Assembly (NCBI GenBank): GCA_036365515.1
Contig: CM070876.1
Location: 119,152,810 to 119,216,809, forward strand
Source of the DNA: Torymus aiolomorphi
Taxonomy: Eukaryota; Arthropoda; Insecta; Hymenoptera; Torymidae
Length of the DNA stretch: 64,000 nucleotides
Reading direction: 5' to 3'
The position numbers were made by a program, and so were the translations under genes. Shown one piece after another: positions 35,123 to 46,261 of this stretch. The notes under the pieces were generated by a model, which worked only from the letters and a program-made list of their open reading frames with translations, had not been told where the DNA came from and ran no database searches. How positions within the stretch are numbered: position 1 is the stretch's first letter; the number at the start of each line of letters is the position of its first letter.

Positions 35123-36516
35123 GGTGAGACCGGAAGTTTTTAATCTTCAAAATAATTTTTTAATTTTCCGAACATGATCTTCTAAAGACTCAGCATAAAT
35201 TACTATATCATCCATGTAGACAAACAATTCAATACCTTGGAGCCCGCTAAGAACCTTATCCATAAAAGCGTGGAATGTAGAAGGAGAACCTTTTAAGCCC
35301 ATAGGCATTCGTTTATACTGTAAGTGGTTAAAAGGAGTTGAAAACGCGGTTTTAGGCGCATCAGCGGGATCGATTGGTACCTGATGAAATCCGGAGGCTA
35401 AGTCTAGGGTTGAGAAATATTTGCTTCTACCAAGTTGATCAAGAATTTCCGTTATATTGGGGAGGGGATAGGCAGAAGCGATGGTTTTTTCATTCAAAGC
35501 CCTAAAATCTATGACTAAACGCCATCTTTTGTTTCCTTGCGAATCGGCCTTTTTGGGGACTATCCACAAGGGGGAATTATACGGAGATTCTGACTCTTCT
35601 ACTATATCATTATCAATTAATTCTTGTACATGTTTTTGAACTATGTTGCGTAGCTGGGGTGGATAACGATATTGTTTTATATTAATAGGGACATTGTCGG
35701 TAGTTGGCATTTTATGTGCAATCATGAAAGTTTTACTAAGTTTATCATTCGGCAAGTGGAACTGACAAGGGAATTCTGAGATAATTTACATTACATTTTC
35801 TCTCTCTTCCGGATTAAGCTCCCTCAAATCGAGAAGTTCAATTACCCTATCTATTCTAAGTCGTCGTTCTACTTCGTCTTGGGGTTTTCCCGACGTTCTT
35901 ATAACCCGTACCGGTTTCAAAGTACTATCATATGCTTCTAACGTGACAGGCGGAATAATAAGATTTATATCCTCGGAAGTCGTATTTATCGCGAACAGGT
36001 TGGCCTTCCCATCCTTGTTAATGACCAAACATTCCCCAATGAAAATCCCTGGCCCAGCATTTATCATGGGAACGTACCCGGTGGAACGAGTGGAATTTTG
36101 AATAGAGACTCGAATTAAAGTTTTAGTTCTAGCCGGCAAGTAAAAAGTGTCATGATTGATAAAAGGAATCATTTCACGCTCATTTCCGGAAAGAAGTTCA
36201 TTATCTTGAAACGATAGGACTGCCTTCTGCTCTTTTAAAAATTCCACCCTGAGAATTCCATCAGCCTTTATGGGAAAATCATTGGACATGACGTTTAACC
36301 TACAAGGAACCCCTTCAAGATTTACCCTTATATATCCTTCGGTTAGAACAAGACCCTTACTAATGCCAGCTAGTCTATACAAATTATCTTTAAAAATCGT
36401 CGTGTCCTGTTTTAGTAGGCCATGTTTTACAATATTCAATTCTGATCCCGTATCAATAAGAAATCGCGGTCTATCTTTAATTAAGTCATGAATTTGCATC
36501 GCGACAATTGGAGATT

Positions 36517-37748
36517 TTATCTCCTCGGAGGTACTAGTGGCAAAGAAAACAGCGCGGATCTGGACACTGGGTTCGCCATTGCGCCCGTATGGCGAACCAC
36601 ATTCGCGTTTAAATGTTGGGGAAAATGCTGCGGAGGAAAATTTGTAGCTGCCGGAAAATTGGTATTCGGTGGATAATTTATATTTGGATTACTATTATTA
36701 TTTGGCGGAGAATTAAGGCTCAGTGAGTAATTATCCCAGGATCGGTTTCTACATGAATTGAAGGTATGCCCCTCGATTCTACAATAGTTACAGTAGAGGG
36801 GACCATAATTTCCCCTTTTCCGGCAGCTTCGTGAAAGGTGCCCCAGTTCACCGCATCGGTAACACCTTCGTTTCTCACTTGGAGGTTCGATTCCGTCTTT
36901 TGCCCCTGCTACCTGACAATATGCCCTTTTTCGACTATCATTCGAGTTTTCCCCATGCAAATCGTTTCTTTGTTGGATGAAGAGTTCGCTCTCTATCGCT
37001 ATGCTAATCGCATTTTCAAACGATGTTAATTGTTTTCCCGCCATTTGTACCGTAATATCGGGGCGCAAACCTAGTTTAAAACATTGCGTAGCCGTATCAA
37101 TTGCCCCCTCGATGAGGCTCTGCGCATTAGTCGAATTAGAATTCTCTATTATCTCCCTTATTTTCTGAAGAATATATGTGACTCTTAATCCATACTCTGC
37201 TACTTTTTCCTGAGGGCCTTGCCTGACGCGCGCGAGGTCTATTTGTAACTGAGGCAAATTTTTTGTTGGTGTGAAGGCCCTTCTTAACTCAGATAATAAC
37301 TGCTCTAAATTATCGAATTTTTTAAATTGCAGATAGTTCCGAGTCTCACCAGTAACGCAAGATTTTACAATTTTCAAAAAGAAATTTTTATCATTTGGAT
37401 TCACAAATTCCTCAGCGTCCCTACATTCCCTTATAAATTCAGTTACTGATATATTTTTCCCGTTAAATTCCGGAAGAATTCGCGCTATTTCATTAGACTT
37501 TTTATAACACGCGTGTGAATTATTATTGTCATTGCTAGTAGTTGAATTAATCTCAAAAGCCGTCTGAAAATCGCGAAGACCTGGTAAAGAGTCAGCACGT
37601 GGTCTAAAAGGAGGTAAATTTAGTCTTTCGTATTTCTCATATCTAGACGGTGATACGGGTTACTAAGTAAAACTTCGGACGTTTTATCGATATTATTTCC
37701 CGGGTTTTCCGAATTTGAACTGGACGCTTGTTCATTTTTGTCGGACAT
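36517..37748 (-). pseudogene. Gypsy 1 gag, one frameshift
   Basis: Minus strand, ATG at 37,748 (MSDKNEQASSSNSENPG). The frame shifts near 37,650-37,690. The rest stays open to 36,517: ILPEFNGKNISVTEFIREC, then a capsid-like helical region (YLQFKKFDNLEQLLSELRRA) and two CCHC knuckles, CYRCGELGHLSRSC and CNYCRIEGHTFNSC. It ends in an Asn/Pro-rich tail. It aligns along its length with the gag of Gypsy 2 (42,508-43,392) at perhaps 45-50 percent identity by eye, which supports the reading. Confidence 0.9.
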
Positions 37749-37911
37749 TTTGAATTATTCCTACTCGCTCGCTCGCTCGCTCAGGGTACTTAGCTCTAAT
37801 ATTCCGCAGACGACCTCGGTGCTTCAAGCAGGAGCTGGTGACTCGTAACGGATGCTGGTGCTGATGACTCGTAACCGATGTTGAAGACTCGTAGCTGATG
37901 ACGTTGATTTA

Positions 37912-38154
37912 TTAATGACCTTGACAATGTTTGCAATAAGGGGGAGTGAACAGGCAGTCGAGAGATCGCAGATGACGTCCCGAACGGAGTTGGTACTGAT
38001 GTCCAGGTGTGGATGATCGGCGCCTAGCAGCCGGCCCTGGAGTTACCTCGTCGGTGCCGCTCCTGTACCCAGAATCAGGGCTGCTTTCCCGTGAGTTCGG
38101 AGGAGCTACGTAACCGTTGATTGGCTGAGGATGTCTTCCTTGTCGCTGACGTGG
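37912..38154 (-). CDS. Conserved short ORF between LTR and gag (Gypsy 1)
   Basis: Minus strand, stop TAA at 37,912-37,914. The open frame runs back to the deletion junction at 38,154. Conserved words with the equivalent ORF of Gypsy 2 are APPNSRE, PDSGY, YQLRS-RHLRS and the end CKHCQ. The nucleotide sequences have diverged much more than these peptide words, which points to coding constraint. The product would be a ~65-80 residue basic peptide with a terminal Cys-x-x-Cys pair. Its start is lost in the deletion that removed the LTR end. Function unknown. Confidence 0.5.
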   Translation of the reverse strand, partial: PRQRQGRHPQPINGYVAPPNSRESSPDSGYRSGTDEVTPGPAARRRSSTPGHQYQLRSGRHLRSLDCLFTPPYCKHCQGH

Positions 38155-39475
38155 ACCAATGAACTTTTAGAACCGTGACTCTATACAATTCAATGACTCT
38201 TTAAAGCTTCTGGGCGCAACATGCACAATGTGCAGCAGAGTACCAAAAATATTGATAACGACCCAAGCTCTAGCTACTAAGCGTCTCATATGCTTGGTAG
38301 CGACTGACTCCGGCGGCTCGGCGCTCTTTTTTTATACCCCTAACGCGGACCTCCGGCCGTTGACAAGGATCCTAGGAGAAACGCTATTGGTCGGCAGCTT
38401 CAGGTTGGTAGTGGGAGGCAGTATGGTGTAGAGGCTGTAGGGTGTCAGGTTGCCTCAGAGGCCTTCCCCCCACTCCCAAGTGGGGAGAGTGGCGATGACG
38501 GGGCCCTAGACCAGAAAACAGGATTGAGAGCGATGAACAGCGGGTGACGGACCGCCTCCCTCCAGTGGCGTGGGACGCCGCCAGTCTGTGATTGGCTGTT
38601 GACGATGGCTCGGACCGTTAGGTTGTTACGCCACTGCGCCATAGTTCTGGGAATTGTTTGTCTCTCGAGCCAATTCACTGTTTCTCGGAATTGTTTGTGT
38701 TCACGTTGGGTGACCGTTGGCACTAATAGGTTCTGAGAAGTGTTTACGCATTCCTGGCCTGTCCGTTAATCCTTTCCTTAGCCTAATGGATTCCAAGAAG
38801 TGTTTACGCATTCTTGGTTCGACCGTTGATGCATTCCTGAAACTGTTGACCTTGAAGTGGATTAAGTTTCCTCGAGCTCTTCGCTAATTGATTCTCGGAA
38901 GCGTTCAAGTCTTTTGTTTGTCCTTGAATTGTTTCTCGAGCTGCTGGCTGTCCTTGGGAATTTCTGTAACAGAGCTTCTTCATACCTGAGCGAGCTTCCC
39001 TAAGTAATTATTATTACACCTGCCATTGTTTATCGAATCGCTAATTATTATGACGTAATTACTATTTATCATCCAAATAGTTATTAATCTAATCGCCGAT
39101 TACTACCGTTTATTTAGTTTTATTGCTAATCTCAATTTGTTCGTTAGCGCGTTGACCTTGCCATTGATAGTTTAATTATACGGGCGCAGTTACTAATTGT
39201 TAAAGGTAGTTAGTTAATAAATTCATTATCGCTTGTTTATCATCGATTCCTATTCGAGTTATTGTTAATTACTTGTTTATAACTTAGTTAATTAACTAAT
39301 TAATATATAGATTCTACTATTAGAATTTTAGATCGAGATTGTTATGGGAACGCATTCAATTATTATTCAATTTATCATTTTATTTAACGTCTATCAGAGA
39401 TCAATATTTAAGGTTCCATTGTAGAATTGCCTTTATGGGTTGCATGATTCGTCTACGCAAACGCAGTTCATAACA
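38155..39475 (-). repeat. Gypsy 1 5' LTR, missing its distal 205 bp
   Basis: Matches 27,291-28,603 closely and ends GTTCATAACA followed by CAGC (39,476-39,479). The portion equivalent to 27,086-27,290, and the adjacent primer-binding site, have been deleted. Confidence 0.92.
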
Positions 39476-39492
39476 CAGCTACTTCGCACACG

Positions 39493-40857
39493 TGTTACGA
39501 CCCGAGTCGGGGTCTTTTAGTCGAAAGGTATTTCTCCAATGGTCGACGCGTTGACCAATTAGATTGTGCAATTCCTTCGTTCAATTAAACGTTGAAGCGC
39601 AAGGAATCGCGGGAAACTTGAAATAAAACTCGAACTCGAGAGAATTAACTTTAACTTGATGTTTATTGAATCAGTTGAGAACTTGTTACTTTTAACAAAC
39701 AAATTGACTTAAAAGCGTGACTCTATACAATTCAAACGACGTAATTGCAACTCACACAGTGACCTGATCAGGGCGCGTGCACTAGTGCAATTAAAGAAAC
39801 TACGAAACTTATCATGTGCGTGGTAGCGACTGACTCGCCGCGGGCGGTGAGGCTCATTTTATATCCTTGGTCGTGGGTGGAGTTTCAGGTTGGTGGTAGG
39901 AGGCAGCATGGTGTAGAGGCTGTAGGGCGCCAGGTTGCCCCAGAGGCCTCCCCCACTCCAAAGTCGGGGGCGTAGCGGTGGAGGGGCCCCTGACCAGAAA
40001 ATAGGGTCGAGAATGGTAAGCAGCGGATGGTGGGCCGCTCCTGCCAGTGGCGTAGGGTGGTCCGTGATTGGTCGTTGGTGACGGCTCGGGCCGTTACGTC
40101 GTTGTGCGCCACTGCGCGCTGGCTCTGGAAATTATTTGTCGCTGCTGAACCGTTGACTTGTCCTTGAGGTAACCCTTCTTGTTGACTGTCAGCTGTCTCT
40201 GGGGGTGCCTCACGGGTAAACACTTCTTGGAAGTGTTTACGCCTTCCGCCTCTCGGAAATGTTTACTTGTGGCCATCCGTTGGGATGACCTTATTGTTGT
40301 TGTCGTTCGTCTTGAGGTCATTCCTGTTGTCGTCTGGTGATCGTCTTTGGTCTCACTCCTGTTGTCATCTTATCGATCGCCCTTGAGATGACTCCTGTAA
40401 CAGAGCTTTTTCTACCCGAGCGAGCTTTCCTAATTAATTATTATTACGCCTGCCGTTATTTATCAAATCGCTAATTATTATGACGTAATTATTATTTATT
40501 GTCCAAATAGTTGTTAATTTAATCGCAGATTACTACCGTTCATTTAGTTTTATTGCTAATCAATTTGTTCGTTAGCGCGTTGACCTTGCCATTGATAGTT
40601 CAATTATACGGGCGCAATTACTATTTGTTAAAGGTATTTAGTTAATTAATTCATTATCGCTCGTTTATCATCAATTCTTATTCGAGTTATTTATAAGTTA
40701 GTTAATTAATTAATTAATACATAGATTCTACTATTGGAATTTATGGGAACGCATTCAATTATTATTATTTAATTTATAATTTTATTAACTTTTATCAGAA
40801 ATCAATATTCAAGGTTCCATTGTAGAACTGCCTTTATATGTTGCACGACTCGTCTAC
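39493..40857 (-). repeat. Gypsy 2, 3' LTR, lacking ~20 terminal bp
   Basis: Begins TGTTACGACCCGAGTCGG and is related to, but clearly diverged from, the LTR of Gypsy 1 (shared tails such as GCGCGTTGACCTTGCCATTG). Its first ~355 bp match 44,095-44,449. Confidence 0.88.
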
Positions 40858-40869
40858 TAATTTCAAAAT

Positions 40870-41420
40870 TTGGCATAGGTGTAAAATTTAGTTAAAGGTG
40901 AAATTTGATTTTAAATAATTTAAGGTTTTAAGAGTTGAATTTTATTACGGGCAGCGTTTCATACGTAATTTAAATTTTAAAGGGTTGCACTCGTTAATTT
41001 TACCTAATTTGAAGGGGGTTCTGCATAATTGTAGATCTTTTAAAAGGGAATTTATTAGCTTTATGTAATTTAACTGAAATTCAAATTTATATCCTTTTAA
41101 GGGAGAAAAATCAATATGTTTAATTTCTAAGGGTGAATCGTTAATAATTTTAAATTTTAGGGTGAAATTTTCAATAGATAATTTTAAATTTTTTAGGGTG
41201 AAATTTTCAATGGATAATTTAAAATTTTTAAGGGTGAAATTTTCAATGGATTGTTTTAAATTTTAAGGGTGAAGTTTTAATAATTCTTATTTTTAAGGGT
41301 GAATAATAATTTATTATTTAAGGGTGAAATCACGACTTGTGAACCTTAGAATTTCTTTTTGTTTTACGAATTTTAAATATAGGACAAACAAAAATTCTGT
41401 TTTTAAGGGTGAAGAGAAAT
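40870..41420. repeat. ~40 bp tandem repeats before the 3' LTR of Gypsy 2
   Basis: Units with TTTAAGGGTGAAATTTTCAA, more diverged than those at 31,195-31,760 but sharing the TTTTAAGGGTGAA core and the same place in the element. Confidence 0.8.
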
Positions 41421-41544
41421 CTATTTATTTATTTATTTTTTGTGTATTAATGAATTAAAATTTTTGAGAGTAGAGTCGCGGTCTTAAGAGAATCTAATCG
41501 CACCAACGCCTACGTTTTCGTTTTGCAATCTTTCGGTACCTATC

Positions 41545-41615
41545 ATATCTTAATCGACGAATTGGGGTGCTTGATCCGCAATCAATAAAATGCGCGATGT
41601 GGTCACGTCATGATA
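41545..41615 (-). pseudogene. Macrodomain remnant in Gypsy 2
   Basis: Minus-strand codons read DHIAHFIDCGSSTPIRRL. The Gypsy 1 module has DNIAHFMSVDCEISTPICQQL at the same motif. Only this scrap of pol survives, but it shows that the module was already present in the ancestor of both elements. Confidence 0.6.
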
Positions 41616-41837
41616 ATTATTATATTTTACTTCTATTCTAAAAGGTTCTTTGACCGTATAATAATAAACAAATAAGCGAATAAAGAAAATAAACGTTTTA
41701 TCAGGATATAATCTAGCAAATACTAGAACGTGTTCTATGTGATTTACACTGAATCGTATGGGACATGAACTTCCTAGTTATTTAGATCTCGTCTCCTCGT
41801 TATTTGGAATAATGGATGAACTTCGGCGCCAATGTTT

Positions 41838-42309
41838 TGATGAGAGCTCAGCGAAATTTAATTTTGTTCTAAATCAAAAGTCTAATATTTTACTGTCTTA
41901 AAAGTGAAAATTTATTCAGGAGAATGCTCGCCTCTGGAGTGGCGGCAACACCCACTCAACAATCTCTATCAACGGTTCTCTTTGAAGAACGCTCGTCTTC
42001 TGAGTGACGGCAACTCTTACTCAACACTTTCTCTCAACGGTTCTCTTTGAAGAATGCTCGTCTTCTTAGTGACGGCAACTCTTCCACATCGACCTTTCCC
42101 AACGGTTCTCTTTGAAGAACGCTCGTCTTCTGAGTGACGGCAACTCTTACTCATCAACCTTTCCAACGGATCTCTTTGAAGAACGCTCGTCTTCTGAGTG
42201 ACGGCAACTCTTACTCAACAACCTTGTACGAATGAAAAAATCCAAAACAACAGCAATAAACAAAAGTGATTTGATAATTAACAGTACGCCAAAGAACCGA
42301 GCTCTCACA
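41838..42309 (-). repeat. LTR of a third retroelement, with internal 65 bp tandem repeats
   Basis: A 472 bp TG...CA segment whose ends are TGATGAGAGCTC and GAGCTCTCACA. On the minus strand it is followed by TTGGCGCCGAAG, a plausible primer-binding site, so it looks like a 5' or solo LTR. Positions 41,971-42,225 hold four units of about 65 bp containing AACGGTTCTCTTTGAAGAAC and GTGACGGCAACTC, with a diverged fifth just before them. Confidence 0.65.
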
Positions 42310-42507
42310 AAAACTGGGACATATAAATTTCATTTCGACTGCAACCTAACGCTCATCCACCCTATTGCATTGTAATACGCTATGACCTCTTTTTTTGCAA
42401 TAAAAGCAGAACCTTATGTATCGCATAATCCTCCATTTCCGCCTAGCCTCCGGATCGCGAATGATATTCGGTAATCTGTTTTCGATTATTTAGCGACAGT
42501 CCCTCGA

Positions 42508-43392
42508 TTATTTCTTTACAGTTATTCGAGAGGTGGCCCGTTTGTCCACAATGATTACGTTATTATCATAATGTAGCTCCCTACGCTGCTGGACATATTT
42601 TTCACAGGTTATTGCAGTGTTTATGGCTTGCTCGAGGGTGATTGATACCTTCCCGATCACGCGCGTGGCTATTTCGGAAGTTAAACCTATGGTAAAACAT
42701 TCTATTGCCATATTAGTTGTTCCTTCAATCATTCCGCGTGCTACGAGAGGGTTAAAGCTTTCATCAATAAGCTCACGCGCTTTTTGTAGGATTTTAGTTA
42801 CCCGTAATCCGTATTCTGATACCTTTTCAATCCAATTTTGCTTTACGCGTTCTAAGTCTGTTTGAACCTGAGGTAAATTTTGGCTAGGTGAGAAAAATCT
42901 TTTTAACTCTAGGAGGAGCTGATCTAAATTTTCAAAAGATTTAAATTGCAAATAATCACTGGCTTCTCCGGTAACACGTGATTTTACCAGTTTCATAAAA
43001 AAGTTTTCATCATTGGGATTTACGAAATTTTCGGCTTCTCTACATTCTCTAATGAAACGATTTACAGAAATATTTTTTCCGTTAAACTCGGGGAGTATCC
43101 GCACGATTTCATTAGTCTTTTTGTAGCTCAAAAAAGAATTTGATTTAACGGATCTATTATTTATTGAATTATTATCGAATTCATCACGCGTAATTGAATT
43201 ATCCCCAATATTCCGTGACCTCGGGGCGGGATTAAGCGGCGGCCTAACCAATGGTGCGCTCGATTTGGCATGATTATTAGTCGTTAAATCTAGTGCCTCC
43301 ATAACATCAAGTAGACTACCGTTATCATCCGTAGGCCTAAAACTCTCCGAAATTATCCACGACCCGGACGCTTGCTCGCTATTAACCGACAT
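42508..43392 (-). pseudogene. Gypsy 2 gag, truncated by a frameshift before the zinc knuckle
   Basis: Minus strand. The frame is open further upstream, but the ATG at 43,392 (MSVNSEQASG) matches the gag start of Gypsy 1. Conserved blocks: ILPEFNGKNISVNRFIREC, FVNPNDENFFMKLVKSRVTG, EYGLRVTKILQKARELI. The open frame ends at 42,508 after DKRATSRITVKK. In another frame just here codons read NHCGQTGHLSNNCKE, the remains of a CCHC knuckle. One small indel therefore truncates the protein. The rest of gag-pol is deleted. Confidence 0.88.
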
Positions 43393-43688
43393 TTTGCAAT
43401 AATCGTTCACTCGCTCGCTCGGGTAACTTATCTCAATCTCTCGCTGCCTCGCAGATGAGCTGGATGACTCAGGTGGGGCTGATGAACTTGACGGATGCTG
43501 GAGACACGTTCGTGGCAGGTGCTGGGGACTCGTTATAGATGCTGGCAACTTGTGGCAGGTGCTGGTGATTTTCGGCCGGGGCTGATGATTTGAGGCTGGC
43601 GTTTGTGACTAAGTACTGGTGGCTCGTAATAAGCTAGTGTCTTTTAACCACTTCTGATCACTTCGCGGTTAATTCTGATGACTCATGG

Positions 43689-43895
43689 TTAATGCTGGCA
43701 ATGCTTGCAAGCCGGTGTCATGGAGAGGCAATGTCCTGATCGTAGATGACGCCGAGAACGGAGCTGATATGGGCTTCTTCTACTACGAAGTCGTTGCCTG
43801 GGTGTTGGCCTTGGAGCTGCGTTGTTTTCACTCTCGTATCCTGAATCAGGAGTGATCTCTCTTGAGTTGGATGGTGCTTCGACGACGTCGTTCAT
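43689..43895 (-). CDS. Conserved short ORF between LTR and gag (Gypsy 2), 68 codons
   Basis: Minus strand. The ATG at 43,895 gives a 68-residue peptide beginning MNDVVEAPSNSRE, with PDSGY, a basic stretch (RLRSRRSPYQLRSRRHLRS) and the end PACKHCQH. The frame is open upstream of the ATG for about 20 codons. It aligns with the minus-strand ORF at 37,912-38,154 in Gypsy 1. Arg-rich content and a Cys pair would suit RNA binding, but that is a guess. Confidence 0.5.
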   Translation of the reverse strand: MNDVVEAPSNSREITPDSGYESENNAAPRPTPRQRLRSRRSPYQLRSRRHLRSGHCLSMTPACKHCQH

Positions 43896-44079
43896 GAAGT
43901 TCTTCAATTTGAATGGGGATTTCACTTTGATTCTTGCCGTGGACCCAATTCCTCAAATCGGATGTTCTGGCATTCGCCCGTGGCCCAGGGGAAACCACGG
44001 CTCAAAAACCCTGGACAGAACACTATACACTTCATTTCGTTTAGTCTTTTTCACTCGCGAACTCCTTGAACGAATCCCA

Positions 44080-44094
44080 CCGCTGCCACCAAAA
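44080..44094 (-). other. Gypsy 2 primer-binding site
   Basis: On the minus strand TTTTGGTGGCAGCGG directly follows the LTR end (...GACTCCGGTCA). TGG at the start is the complement of a tRNA CCA end. Which tRNA is used was not determined. Confidence 0.6.
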
Positions 44095-44449
44095 TGACCG
44101 GAGTCGGGGACTTTTAGTCGAAAGGTATTTCTCCAATGGTCGACGCGTTGACCAATTAGATTGTGGAATTCCTTCGTTCAATTAAACGCTGAAGCTCAAG
44201 GAGTCGCGGGAAACTTGAAATAAAACTCGAACTCGAGAGAATTAACTTTAACTTGATGTTTATTGAATCAGTCGAGAACTTGTTACTTTTAACAAACAAA
44301 TTGACTTAAAAGCGTGACTCTATACAACTCAAACGGCGTAATTACAACTCACACAGTGACGTGATCAGGGCGCGTGCACTAGTGCAATTAAACAAACTAC
44401 GAAACTTATCATGTGCTTGGTAGCGACTGACCCGCCGCGGGCGGTGAGG
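44095..44449 (-). repeat. Gypsy 2 5' LTR, truncated
   Basis: Matches the start of the LTR at 39,493-39,853 to GCGGGCGGTGAGG, where homology stops. The outer ~1 kb of the LTR is missing. Confidence 0.88.
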
Positions 44450-44489
44450 TTTATAAGTACACTTAAATTAATGAAAATACGTAAATGAA

Positions 44490-44546
44490 GTCATGGAGGC
44501 GCTGCGATCTATTCCGAAGTTGGGGTTTAGGTAGAGAGCACTCTTA
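44490..44546. repeat. Short copy of the sequence flanking the piggyBac-like MITE
   Basis: GGCGCTGCGATC and TTTAGGTAGAGAGCACTCTTAA here match 4,355-4,412. At 4,413 the MITE starts after the TTAA; here it does not, so this is a related unoccupied left flank. Confidence 0.65.
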
Positions 44547-45280
44547 ATGTTCAGTGTTTAAAAAAACATAATTTTTTTTGTTCGAGCATTTACTTATCTA
44601 TTCAAAGCTTGGTTTACTCGTTTTTTAGTTTTTTTTTTTTAATGAAAGCAACATAATTCCATTTTACGAGTATATCGAAAAATTTTTTTTTATAATATAA
44701 ATGACGAACTTATTTGGCTTAATCCTATCAAAATTGTATTAAATTTTAAATATATCATTTTGACAATTTAACTACGTTTTTCTAAAATATTAAGTTAGTG
44801 ATTACAATGACTTTTGGAATATAAAATTCAAAATTCAGCGTGTGCTTATCAAAAATCTATTTTTTTTTTCCTTAATGAGTTAACGCTTGAGAAGTAATTT
44901 TTTGAAGACGCATGACTTTTAAACAATGCGTGGCACACCCACGTGCAACAAATCAAATGATTGTATTTTTAATAAAGAATGAAATCTGATAGCCATATTA
45001 AGAAAATTCTTTATGTTAAAAGGTATGGAACAGAATTACTATGAAAATTTTTATTTTTGAGAAATGACTGATACAACTTTCTTGATTCTAGATTTCAAAT
45101 GTATTGTAGGCACATCTCTGAAATTAGGTTTTTCTACTTACGCTTTATACGTAACTGGAACGATTGTTTCATACATGGAATATTTAAAAAACATTTATTT
45201 TTACCTATTTACTTTGCTGAAAGTATATATTTCTTATTAAAAAGATTTAAAAAGTTGCCGTAATGTGAAAATTAAAAGTT
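44547..45280. other. AT-rich stretch with no recognisable gene
   Basis: No domain, RNA gene or inverted repeat recognised; many T and A homopolymers. Confidence 0.55.
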
Positions 45281-45289
45281 CTGGAGATA

Positions 45290-45679
45290 TCCCCATATCT
45301 CATGATAGTACTAATAGAATCGCTAAGAAAATTCTGGATATAGTATTTACGTATAGAGAGAACGTGAAAATTGTGTTCTTTGAAAGGAATGTTTGAAAGT
45401 AAAATTATTAAATAATTAAATTGTGTTAATTTTAGACTCCACATGGCCAAAAAAGGTATTTAATGAAAAATATACAGTAACATTTTTTTTATTATAGCTT
45501 ATCAAATCTTCAACTTGAATGGTCTACCTGGAGTCTAAAATCAAACCAATTTCATTATTTGATAAATTAACTTTCAAACATTCATTTAGAAAAACACAAT
45601 TTTGACGTCCTTCCTATATATAAATACTATACTCAGAATTTTTTGAGTGATTCTATTCGTACTATCATAAGATATACTC
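45290..45679. repeat. Inverted repeat, ~155 bp arms
   Basis: 45,290-45,448 (ATCTCATGATAGTAC...TTTTAGACTCC) is the imperfect reverse complement of 45,528-45,679 (GGAGTCTAAAA...GTACTATCATAAGAT). A partial third copy of the arm (ATATATAAATACTATACT) follows at about 45,800. Confidence 0.75.
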
Positions 45680-46060
45680 GTTGAAAAATTGCATCAAAAT
45701 GACAAAAAGCAGATTCCTACTTATCGACATTACAATTTTTTTTTAATTAAAAAATTTCTAAACAATTTTTTGGAAAAACACAATTATTAGGCCCACCGTA
45801 TATATAAATACTATACTAAGAATTTTTTTAAACCATTCAATTAGAATTTTTATAAATTATTTAATCAACATAATGAAATGCCAAATATAAAAACATGTTT
45901 ATTCAGAGTAATAATTCTGACACTATAATTTTTTAATTTACCGCATTAAGTATATAATTTTTGAAATGCTTTAATGTTTTAAATAAACTAATCAAAATAA
46001 TAATAATTAAATAATCGTGAAAAGTGTAACTTATTTAGATGAAAATGTCCGAACTCCTTC

Positions 46061-46135
46061 AAGCGAGCGATAGCGTAACGTATAGCATGCGTGTGTAGTA
46101 ACCCAAGGATCGTGGGTTCGATTCCGGGTCAGGTC
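46061..46135 (+). repeat. tRNA-like sequence (SINE head or tRNA pseudogene)
   Basis: Contains a perfect Pol III B box, GGTTCGATTCC (46,115-46,125), and a weak A-box-like TAGCGTAACGTATAGC about 35 bp upstream. The GGATCGTGGGTTCG part resembles the T-arm region of tRNA-Lys. The T stem has at least two mismatches and no clean acceptor stem was found, so it is not a working tRNA. Confidence 0.5.
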
Positions 46136-46261
46136 AAAAAATTTTATGTGAAATTTTTTCTGCGATTATAAAATGGCGTTTAATATAGGTAGAAATAAGT
46201 TCTAAAGAATATGTGCGAATTGTTAATACTTATAGAGAATTTCTAATATTTATAGCTTTAA

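Larger units (their letters stand above)
32073..36520 (-). pseudogene. Gypsy 1 pol polyprotein, two stops and several frameshifts
   Basis: Minus strand. Pol is open upstream of its first ATG (36,499), overlapping the end of gag in the -1 frame, as in elements that use -1 frameshifting. Protease: FLIDTGSE. Stop near 35,788, then reverse transcriptase with LVIDFRALN, FSTLDLASGFHQ and catalytic VYMDDIVIY. TGA near 35,149, then the connection domain (FLGLAGYYRRFI). A frameshift near 34,860 and another at the C-run 34,741-34,752. RNase H: VTTDASDYALGG and TEKELLAI. Then the macrodomain-like region, and integrase from about 32,900. The reading order protease-RT-RNase H-integrase is standard Ty3/Gypsy; the module before integrase is not. 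Confidence 0.92.
39493..44449 (-). mobile_element. Gypsy-type LTR retrotransposon 2, mostly deleted
   Basis: Minus strand: partial 5' LTR (44,095-44,449), primer-binding site, leader with short ORF, gag, residual zinc-knuckle sequence, another LTR (41,838-42,309), a macrodomain scrap, tandem repeats and 3' LTR. Pol is essentially absent. It lies 17 bp from Gypsy 1 and is a diverged relative. Confidence 0.85.

Noticed and set aside
41971..42225. CRISPR-like regular repeats
   Set aside because: The units are contiguous with no unique spacers and lie in a retroelement LTR of a eukaryote.
46061..46135. Functional tRNA gene
   Set aside because: Good B box but mismatched T stem and no matching acceptor stem; kept only as a tRNA-like repeat.
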